Positions 14,722-19,920 of a stretch of DNA of 19,920 nucleotides are shown piece after piece. Under the pieces are notes generated by a model, which did not search any database, was not told the DNA's origin, and saw nothing but the letters and a program-made list of their open reading frames with translations. The stretch comes from DASZGI01 sp035938995 (GTDB taxonomy: Bacteria; Actinomycetota; Actinomycetes; Streptomycetales; Catenulisporaceae): NCBI RefSeq assembly GCF_035938995.1, contig NZ_DASZGI010000252.1, positions 1 to 19,920 of the forward strand, given 5' to 3'. The stretch's first letter is position 1. Each line of letters starts with the position of its first letter. The position numbers and the translations under genes are program-made.

Positions 14722-15926
14722 CGCACTCCTGCCGATACCGCCGGTTCGCCCGCGGCGCCGGCCAGCGACTCGTACACCCCGACCAGCGCCTTCGCGTCGT
14801 GGTCCCAGCTCAGTTCGCCGCGTGCCTGGGCCACCCTGTCGCAATACCCAGTGTAATCCTCGGTCACCTGACGCAGCGCGGCCCGCATCGACTCGGCGTC
14901 GCCGGGGCGATACAGCGCCCCGATGCCGTAGGAAGTCACCAGGCGGCGCAACTCGGGGAGGTCCGCGGCGACGACCGGGACGCCCGCGCGCACGGCGTGG
15001 AAGACCTTGTTCGGCAAGGCGAGCCGGTGATTCTCGCAGGTGTCCGTGAGCGTGACGACGGAGATGCCGACGCGGCGCAGCACTTCGTCGACTTCGTCCA
15101 CCGGCCGCGCCGGCTCGATCCGGACCGTGCCCTGCGCGACTCGCAGCTTCGGCAGGAACTCGCGGTCCGCCTTCCCCATGAGGACCGTGTCGAGCTGGAG
15201 CGCCGACGCGGCCTCGAGCAGCGTCTCGATGTCGCGGGCCGCCCCGATGCGCCCGGCGTAAACCACGCCGCGCGGCCGGCTCGGCCGTCCAGGCTCGCCG
15301 GCCGGGATCTTCTGGCTGGGGAAGGAGTTGCGCACCACGGTGACCGGTCCGCCGCGCCACCGCCCGAGCAGATCGGCGATCCCCGGGCTCACGGTCAGCA
15401 CCGCGTCCGCGCGGGCCACGATCCGCCGCTCGATCCGCTTCTCGCGGGCGCGCTCCAGCGGTGTCGGGCGGCCGTGCCGCTCTCGTCCGGACCACCATTC
15501 GTGCGAGTCGTAGACCAGCCGCGCCCTCGAGCCGTCGGCCAGATCGGCGGCCAGGCGCAGGACATTGAAGTCGTGTGCGTGGACGACGTCGAAGCGCCGC
15601 CCGGAGACCGCCGCCCGAGCTCGCTCATTCCACGTCCGCCATACCCGCTGCCGGTGCTGGGGCAGCAGCGCCCACCGCGCCGCCGTGCGCACCCTGCTCT
15701 TGAGGCTGGAACGCCCCGCGCCGCCGCCCCCACCGCCGCCAGAGGGCTTGAAACCGCTTCCCCCAGACGCAGACTGCACGGTCACGCCGGCCGGCGGCGT
15801 CCACCCCTCTGGAATGTCCTTGCCGACGATGTGGATCGCATGCCCCTGCTCCGCCAGCGCCTGCGCCTCGCGCAGTACCCGGGCATCGTGCGCCACGTCC
15901 GACTGGACCAGCATCAGCACGTCCAT
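14718..15926 (-). CDS. GT4-like glycosyltransferase
   Basis: A 402-residue GT-B protein. The N-terminal SDVAHDARVLREAQALAEQG (9-28) is a common opening of actinobacterial GT4 enzymes, HAHDFNVLRL (116-125) and YDSHEWW (139-145) mark the acceptor domain, and VVYAGRIGAARDIETLLEA (221-239) opens the donor domain. ENHRLALPNKVFHAVRAGVPV (298-318) replaces the classical EX7E context with E...PNKVFH. A seven-glycine run (63-69) forms a flexible loop between early strands. The ATG at 15926 lies 16 bp after the membrane-protein stop. An AAGGAG is present but 13 bases away, which is longer than usual. Its stop overlaps the next start as GTGA, and the two transferases probably act in sequence. Confidence 0.84.
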   Translation of the reverse strand: MDVLMLVQSDVAHDARVLREAQALAEQGHAIHIVGKDIPEGWTPPAGVTVQSASGGSGFKPSGGGGGGGAGRSSLKSRVRTAARWALLPQHRQRVWRTWNERARAAVSGRRFDVVHAHDFNVLRLAADLADGSRARLVYDSHEWWSGRERHGRPTPLERAREKRIERRIVARADAVLTVSPGIADLLGRWRGGPVTVVRNSFPSQKIPAGEPGRPSRPRGVVYAGRIGAARDIETLLEAASALQLDTVLMGKADREFLPKLRVAQGTVRIEPARPVDEVDEVLRRVGISVVTLTDTCENHRLALPNKVFHAVRAGVPVVAADLPELRRLVTSYGIGALYRPGDAESMRAALRQVTEDYTGYCDRVAQARGELSWDHDAKALVGVYESLAGAAGEPAVSAGVR

Positions 15927-15942
15927 AGCCGTCGTCGACTCC

Positions 15943-17241
15943 TTACGCAGGGCCCGCGGTATATGCGGGCTCGTGCTCGCGAACCGGCGCGACAGGCGTC
16001 TGCCGGCGGGGCGGGATCAGCCGCGGCAGTCCCAGCACCAGCAACAGCCAGACCGGCACCATCAACCGGTCCGCCTGCGAGACCAGCGGGTGCGCGGCCA
16101 CCGCGGCGATTCCGGTGAACGAGACCGCGATCACCAGCACCCCGTACACCGGGTCGCGACGCACCAGCACGATCGCCACCGCGATCAGGGCCGCGCCCAC
16201 CAGCAGCGCGGTCGGCTCGGAAACCGGGAAGTAGCCCCAGAACCGCAGATCGAGGCCGACCAGCCGGCCGGCCGGGTTCGACACGTCCGGCCGGATGAAA
16301 TGCCGGGTGAACGTGTCCTGCAACGACTCCGAGAGGCCCGGCCAGCCCAGCGCCGTGCTGGCGATCTCGGAGAGCACGAACGCGCCGCCGCTGATCGCCG
16401 CGAGAAGCACCATTCCCCGGTTGCGGGAGTCGCGGACCCACTTCAGGCAGATGAGTGCGCCGAGCGCGACGAAGAGCGCTACCAGTTGCTCGGAGGAGTA
16501 CCGGATCAGGAACCCGGTGACGAATCCCGCGGCCAGGACGGTCGAACCGAGCCGGTGCCTCTGCTGGACCAGGTACCAGGCGCCGAGCAGCACCAGCAGC
16601 GTCGTCGCGAGCGACGGGCCGTCGGTCAGCATCCTGCTGCCCCAGTAGCCGGTCGGCGCCGCGAGGTACAGCGCCTGGCCGCCGAGGGCGACCGGCACCG
16701 TGCACCCGACGGCGCGCAGCAGCATGATGACCAGGAAGCTCCCCAGCAGCGTGCACAGCATCGCCGTGATCCACAAGCCGAACCGCAGGCCAAAGGCGGC
16801 GGCGAACGGCGCGGCCAGCACCGGATAGCCGGGGCGCGAGGTGAAGATCGCGATGTACCGGGGCGAGCTCGGAGTCAGACCGTTTCGATAGGTCTGGAGG
16901 CAGTGGGCGAATCCGGACGAGTAGGCCGACGCGGTCGTCCCGGCGCCGTAGTCCAGCGTCGCGCTGCGCGCCGCCGACTGCCCGCTGTCCTGGCAGAACA
17001 TCACCACCGCGCCGTGCACCGCCTGCGCCTGGCTGTCGCCGAGGACGCGCAGGGTCTGGCGCGCGTACTGATACGTGTCGTTCGAGGGAACATCCTGGCG
17101 GTAGTCGACCGCCTGGATCACCGTGAACACGGCGGCGATGAGCAGGGCGCCGACGATGATCCGGTTGCGCAGGTCCGAACCCCCGGCCCAGCCGCTCCAG
17201 CGGCTCGGCGTCCCGGATCGCGCGTTGTCGACTGTGGCCAC
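15943..17241 (-). CDS. Polytopic membrane protein, probable GT-C glycosyltransferase
   Basis: A 432-residue integral membrane protein with about nine or ten hydrophobic helices. It opens with a cytoplasmic Ser/Gly-rich segment, a first helix at about 27-46, and then a long outer loop (47-130) that contains SNDTYQYARQTLRVLG and two cysteines (83 and 114) that might form a disulfide. An acidic first loop, RPGYPVLAAPF (136-146) and a GSRMLTDGPSLATTLL segment (201-216) resemble GT39-like polyprenyl-phosphate-dependent transferases. I cannot assign it to a named family. The GTG start has TAGCGT (17253..17248) 6 bases upstream, fitting a leaderless message, and no Shine-Dalgarno. First gene of the second leftward unit, ahead of two GT4 genes, so an extracytoplasmic transferase or glycan-processing role is the best inference. 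Confidence 0.75.
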   Translation of the reverse strand: MATVDNARSGTPSRWSGWAGGSDLRNRIIVGALLIAAVFTVIQAVDYRQDVPSNDTYQYARQTLRVLGDSQAQAVHGAVVMFCQDSGQSAARSATLDYGAGTTASAYSSGFAHCLQTYRNGLTPSSPRYIAIFTSRPGYPVLAAPFAAAFGLRFGLWITAMLCTLLGSFLVIMLLRAVGCTVPVALGGQALYLAAPTGYWGSRMLTDGPSLATTLLVLLGAWYLVQQRHRLGSTVLAAGFVTGFLIRYSSEQLVALFVALGALICLKWVRDSRNRGMVLLAAISGGAFVLSEIASTALGWPGLSESLQDTFTRHFIRPDVSNPAGRLVGLDLRFWGYFPVSEPTALLVGAALIAVAIVLVRRDPVYGVLVIAVSFTGIAAVAAHPLVSQADRLMVPVWLLLVLGLPRLIPPRRQTPVAPVREHEPAYTAGPA

Positions 17242-17247
17242 CCGCGG

Positions 17248-17253
17248 ACGCTA
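17248..17253 (-). promoter_or_regulatory. -10-like TAGCGT for the GT-C-like gene
   Basis: TAGCGT on the minus strand fits TANNNT and is separated by six bases (17247-17242) from the GTG at 17241, the same spacing as at the epimerase gene. No ribosome binding site is present. No -35 is recognisable. Confidence 0.4.
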
Positions 17254-17337
17254 GCGACCGACGGCCAACCGTGGGTGATGAAGAGATGTCCGGCCGGTGA
17301 CCGAAAGGTACGTGGTCGTTCTTTTTAAGAGCGTAAC

Positions 17338-18174
17338 GTGCCCTCCACCATGCCTACCGAAACACCCTCCGCCGAAACGCCGCCCCGCCGGATGGAAACG
17401 CCGCCTCAGATCGAAACACCACCCGATGAAACGGCGCCGGGCGAATCCGGTCCGCGATTCAGCCGCGCGGTGCTCGCCCTGACGGCGGCCGCCACGCTCG
17501 CGGTGGCTCCGGTCGCCACCGCCGCGGTCGGGCCGGCCGGAAGCGGCGCCAGCGCGCACTCGTCCCCGGTGTACGTCCTGGCTCAGGCCGCGCACGACAT
17601 CGGGCACAACGACTGGGCGTTCCAAGGCGGTGTGGCGGGCCGGGTCGCCTGGGTGGTCTCGTACGTGGCGCTCTGGTTGTCCTGGCTCCTGATCGCGCTG
17701 TGGATCCGGTGGCGGGTCAAGCGCGCCGGGCTCGACCGCGCCGACAGCCGCCGCCGGCTCTGGATCAAAACCCTGATCGCCGCGTGGGCCACCGAGGGGG
17801 TCGCCGGATCGCTGACTCTGGGCGCCGGGCTGTATACGGACTGGAACTCGTCCACGCTCGGCCCGGCCGTCCTGCGCGCGTCGGACTTGTGCTCGCCCTG
17901 GCTGTCCTTCGCGGCGGTGCTGCTCGTGGTCGGGCTCGCCGAGCACCGCGCGCTGGCCGTCCGTGCGGCGGTGCTCTACGCGGCGCTGCTCGCGATCATC
18001 CTGATGGTACCGCTGCCCGGTCCCGACGCCGTCAAGGTTCTGGTTCTCGCGGCGGCCGTCGCCGTGCCCGCGCTGCTGGACTCGGGCGGGTCTGCCGAGC
18101 CCGGCCGGGAGCGGCGGCCCGATCCCGGTTCCGAGCCGGGACCGGTCACGCCACCCGCTGCCGCAGCCGGTTGA
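17338..18174 (+). CDS. Unrecognised membrane protein with ETP-repeat N-terminus
   Basis: A 278-residue protein I cannot assign to a family. Residues 1-37 are Pro/Glu/Thr-rich with five ET(P/A) steps (8, 13, 20, 26, 31). A hydrophobic stretch at 43-64 could be a signal anchor. Further membrane segments are predicted near 103-125, 143-165, 187-203, 207-227 and 233-248, followed by a Pro/Gly-rich tail. The loop after the first segment contains HDIGHNDWAFQGG, with two His and two Asp near the membrane, a candidate active or binding site. The start is uncertain between the GTG at 17338 and the in-frame ATG at 17350; neither has a ribosome binding site. TAACGT (17334-17339) lies 10 bases before the ATG. 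It is divergent from the GT-C-like gene and overlaps the next gene tail to tail by 29 bp. Function unknown. Confidence 0.68.
   Translation: MPSTMPTETPSAETPPRRMETPPQIETPPDETAPGESGPRFSRAVLALTAAATLAVAPVATAAVGPAGSGASAHSSPVYVLAQAAHDIGHNDWAFQGGVAGRVAWVVSYVALWLSWLLIALWIRWRVKRAGLDRADSRRRLWIKTLIAAWATEGVAGSLTLGAGLYTDWNSSTLGPAVLRASDLCSPWLSFAAVLLVVGLAEHRALAVRAAVLYAALLAIILMVPLPGPDAVKVLVLAAAVAVPALLDSGGSAEPGRERRPDPGSEPGPVTPPAAAAG
17359..17439 (+). repeat. Degenerate GAAAC(A/G)CC coding repeat
   Basis: The motif GAAAC(A/G) recurs five times in 81 bp at spacings of 5-7 codons and encodes the repeated Glu-Thr-Pro steps of the membrane protein N-terminus. AAA-containing octamers are rare in the surrounding high-GC genes, which makes the repeat stand out. 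Confidence 0.6.
18146..18174. other. Second 29-bp tail-to-tail gene overlap
   Basis: The last 29 bases of the plus-strand membrane-protein gene and of the minus-strand dimethylformamidase-like gene coincide, giving the same overlap length as at 13105-13133. Confidence 0.85.
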
Positions 18175-19717
18175 ACAGGTTCTCGGTCGCCCTCTGGATC
18201 CGCGAATCGATGTAGCCCGGCCGGTTCAGCCCGAACGACCAGTTGAACGTCGCGGCGTCGAAGACCACGGCGCCGCGTGCGGTCTCGTACAGGCTGGTGT
18301 GCTGGATCCGCGGCCAGTCGGAGCCGCCGAGCGCCATGAAGTGCGAGGCGGACAACATCGTGTGCTGAGTGCTGTCCGGCTTCGGCGCGCCCGCGTCGAA
18401 ACCGTCCGCCTCGCCGCCGACGATCCCCGGGATGGTCTCCCCGTCCTTCACGCCCGTGCCGGCCCAGAACCAGTGGTCCGGGCTGCTCACCGCGAGCGGC
18501 ACCTCGGCCTTGGGGATCCCGTTGTACTGCACGCCGATCAGCCCCTGCTCCGCCTGCTTGCCATGCGGGTCCACGGTGCGCCACAGGCACGTGGGGCCGC
18601 TCGCGTCGGCGTCGGGGTCCGGGTCGCTCTTCCAGCAGGCCATCACCTGGCCGCGGCCCTGCGGGTCCGCTTCGAAGCGCACGTGCCAGTACACGTTGTT
18701 GGCGGCGATGAAAGCCAGGTGCGTGCCGTTGTCCAGGGCCGTGGCCACGGTGTCCCGCATCGTCTTCGACCAGTACTCGTCGTGGCCGGAGAAGACCATC
18801 GCCGAGTACTGCGACGGGTCGACTCGGCCTTCGTGCAGGTCGACGCTCGTGGCGTAGCCGAGGTCGTAGCCGCTGCGCTCGGCCCATTGCAGGAACTCGT
18901 AATCCAGGTCCGCGCGCTGCGGCAGACCCGCGCCCGAGTAGGGCCGCGCGAAGCTGACCTTCTTCGCCCGCGTGCCGTAGGCGATCGGCGCCCCGTGCAC
19001 ATCCGTGCGCACCGACCCGGCCTCGCTCCCGGCCGCGTCCGGATTCCCGTCGTGGCCGTAGCCGTAGTAGAGGCTCTTGCCGACCTTCCCGTCCAGCGGC
19101 CACTGGTTGTACGCCTGATACGTCGTGAAGGGCAGCACCACCAGGAAGTCCGCGCGCCGCGCGTCGTCCCGCACGACGAACGGGTGGACGCTGCGGTGTC
19201 CGGTCTCCGAGGTGAAGGCGGCGAGGTAGGACCCTGAGGTCCAGGTGCGCGGCACCTCGATGGTCCAGTCGGCGGACCAGTCGCAGCTGATCATCCCGGT
19301 CTTCGGATCGGTGACGGGTTCCGCCTTCGCCCGGCCCGGCAGGCTGGGGCTGCCGGTCATCCGCCGGGCGCCGAGCCCGCCGTAGTCGCCCATCCGGTAG
19401 ATGTCGATCGTGAACGCGTGGGCCGGCTCGGTCGAGACGTGGAAGTCGATCGACCCGCCCAGATCCACGCTGGTCGCCGAGGTGTAGCCCTTGATCTGGC
19501 GGCCGAGGTCGTCCGCCGCGACGGTCCCGCCCGCGCCGATCCGCCAGTCCCGGCTGCCCGGCTGCCGATTCTCCGCCCGGATCGGGTTGTCGGGACCCGG
19601 CGCCGGCGTCGTGCCGGCGGACTTGCCGGTCGCCGCCTGGACGGCGGAGGTCGCGCCGGCGGCCAGCGCCCCCACGCCGAGCACTGCCAGTACGGATCGT
19701 CGGGAGATTTCAGGCAT
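18146..19717 (-). CDS. Tat-exported N,N-dimethylformamidase-beta-like protein
   Basis: A 523-residue exported protein of the family named after the large (beta) subunit of N,N-dimethylformamidase. Residues 1-28 form a Tat-type signal (SRRSVLAVLG, then an Ala-rich core ending VQA), so it is probably folded with its cofactor before export. After a disordered linker (30-55) comes a beta-rich domain with IKGYTSATSVDLGGSIDFHVS (75-95) and IYRMGDYGGLGARR (106-119), then a second domain with TTYQAYNQWP (198-207), FSGHDEYWS (309-317) and AFIAANNVYWHVRFE (335-349). In the founding enzyme the mononuclear iron is held by a Tyr, a His and a Glu in an H-x-E arrangement. His312 and Glu314 fit, and Tyr203 is a candidate. 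The natural substrate here is unknown. TAGGAT lies 8 bases before the ATG. The 3' end overlaps the convergent gene by 29 bp. Confidence 0.83.
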   Translation of the reverse strand: MPEISRRSVLAVLGVGALAAGATSAVQAATGKSAGTTPAPGPDNPIRAENRQPGSRDWRIGAGGTVAADDLGRQIKGYTSATSVDLGGSIDFHVSTEPAHAFTIDIYRMGDYGGLGARRMTGSPSLPGRAKAEPVTDPKTGMISCDWSADWTIEVPRTWTSGSYLAAFTSETGHRSVHPFVVRDDARRADFLVVLPFTTYQAYNQWPLDGKVGKSLYYGYGHDGNPDAAGSEAGSVRTDVHGAPIAYGTRAKKVSFARPYSGAGLPQRADLDYEFLQWAERSGYDLGYATSVDLHEGRVDPSQYSAMVFSGHDEYWSKTMRDTVATALDNGTHLAFIAANNVYWHVRFEADPQGRGQVMACWKSDPDPDADASGPTCLWRTVDPHGKQAEQGLIGVQYNGIPKAEVPLAVSSPDHWFWAGTGVKDGETIPGIVGGEADGFDAGAPKPDSTQHTMLSASHFMALGGSDWPRIQHTSLYETARGAVVFDAATFNWSFGLNRPGYIDSRIQRATENLFNRLRQRVA

Positions 19718-19725
19718 GGTCGAAG

Positions 19726-19731
19726 ATCCTA
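19726..19731 (-). promoter_or_regulatory. -10-like TAGGAT for the Tat-exported enzyme gene
   Basis: TAGGAT on the minus strand fits TANNNT and lies eight bases before the ATG at 19717, with no ribosome binding site between them. A leader of at most one or two bases is predicted. Confidence 0.42.
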
Positions 19732-19743
19732 AGCAGCGGCGCC

Positions 19744-19766
19744 TTCATGATGATGACTCTCATGAA
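19744..19766. promoter_or_regulatory. Inverted repeat TTCATGA-N9-TCATGAA, candidate operator
   Basis: Perfect 7-bp arms at 19744-19750 and 19760-19766 with a 9-base spacer. The centre lies about 36 bases upstream of the predicted start of transcription of the Tat-exported enzyme gene, where a bound regulator would cover the -35 position. No -35 consensus is visible there, which fits regulator-dependent promoters. Evidence is limited to symmetry and position. Confidence 0.4.
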
Positions 19767-19823
19767 CCGTCTAGGTGTACGGCGTCTTAATTCACGGCGA
19801 CGAATGTACTTATCGGGTAACAG

Positions 19824-19843
19824 TGCAGCTCACAATGCAGCTC
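19824..19843. repeat. Direct repeat TGCAGCTC, 12-bp period
   Basis: TGCAGCTC occurs at 19824-19831 and 19836-19843, separated by ACAA. It lies just upstream of the ribosome binding site of the right-edge gene and could be a regulator site. It is too short to exclude chance. Confidence 0.4.
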
Positions 19844-19855
19844 GGAGAGTTTATC

Positions 19856-19920
19856 GTGGCGCGAAAAAAGGGGTGGAGGATCGGTCGGGTGTTCGGTACG
19901 GCCACCGGTTTGACGCGGCG
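19856..19920 (+). CDS. Probable 5' end of a gene running off the right edge
   Basis: The GTG at 19856 is preceded by GGAGAG (19844-19849) at a 6-base spacing, a good ribosome binding site. The frame is open to the window end and would begin MARKKGWRIGRVFGTATGLTRR, a basic start. It reads away from the dimethylformamidase-like gene. There is too little sequence for any family call. Confidence 0.5.
   Translation, partial: MARKKGWRIGRVFGTATGLTR

Noticed and set aside
14722..15498. 259-codon upstream extension of the 538-residue glycosyltransferase
   Set aside because: It lies entirely inside the upstream glycosyltransferase gene in another frame and is Arg/Gly-rich. The GTGA overlap and AGGAG support the start at 14721.
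15717..15740. GCC/GGC-rich run in the 402-residue glycosyltransferase, considered as a possible frameshift site
   Set aside because: The frame is intact on both sides, and the run simply encodes a glycine loop between recognised GT4 motifs.

Overview
The window is high-GC DNA with dense, overlapping genes, frequent GTG starts, a Tat-signal enzyme and probable leaderless transcripts. This points to an actinobacterium, perhaps of the Streptomyces/Catenulispora type; the genus cannot be fixed from the sequence. It is a surface-polysaccharide locus. I see 17 complete protein genes, probable gene starts cut by both ends, and no RNA genes, CRISPR arrays or insertion sequences.

Layout. The left edge (1-36, minus) holds a probable first exon-sized fragment of a divergent gene. 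A PIG-V-like membrane mannosyltransferase (168-1412, plus) follows. The main transcription unit runs leftward from 11807 to 1431 as ten tightly packed genes. In order of transcription they are: glycosyltransferase, glycosyltransferase, a 187-residue unknown protein, an ABC-2 export permease (Wzm-like), its ATPase (Wzt-like), glycosyltransferase, N-acetyltransferase (WbpD-like), aminotransferase (WbpE-like), sugar 3-dehydrogenase (WbpB-like) and nucleotide-sugar 6-dehydrogenase (WbpA-like). Most junctions are overlaps (ATGA, GTGA, 8 bp, 23 bp) or gaps of 1-4 bp. The only larger gap is 62 bp before the last gene. A UDP-sugar 2-epimerase (WecB/WbpI-like, 12060-13133) reads divergently from this unit. 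A second leftward unit (17241 to 13105) carries a GT-C-type membrane protein and two glycosyltransferases. An unrecognised membrane protein (17338-18174, plus) and a Tat-exported N,N-dimethylformamidase-beta-like protein (18146-19717, minus) close the region. A probable new gene begins at 19856 on the plus strand.

How the genes work together. The five sugar genes match, enzyme for enzyme, the WbpA-WbpB-WbpE-WbpD-WbpI route from UDP-GlcNAc to UDP-2,3-diacetamido-2,3-dideoxy-D-mannuronic acid, known from Pseudomonas and Bordetella O-antigen synthesis. The GT4-type enzymes would assemble a glycan on the cytoplasmic side, and the ABC pair would export it. The two GT-C-type membrane proteins could add sugars outside from polyprenyl-phosphate donors. 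No initiating phosphoglycosyltransferase, Wzx flippase, Wzy polymerase or cell-wall ligase is in the window. The simplest reading is an anionic diamino-uronic-acid-containing cell-wall polymer, of teichuronic-acid type, made and exported by an ABC-dependent pathway. The individual enzyme families are well supported; the exact sugar and polymer are inference.

Two recurring oddities stand out. First, several starts without a ribosome binding site have a TANNNT -10-like hexamer 6-8 bases before the start codon, which suggests leaderless mRNAs. Second, short coding tandem repeats or low-complexity tails decorate the ends of many of the proteins.
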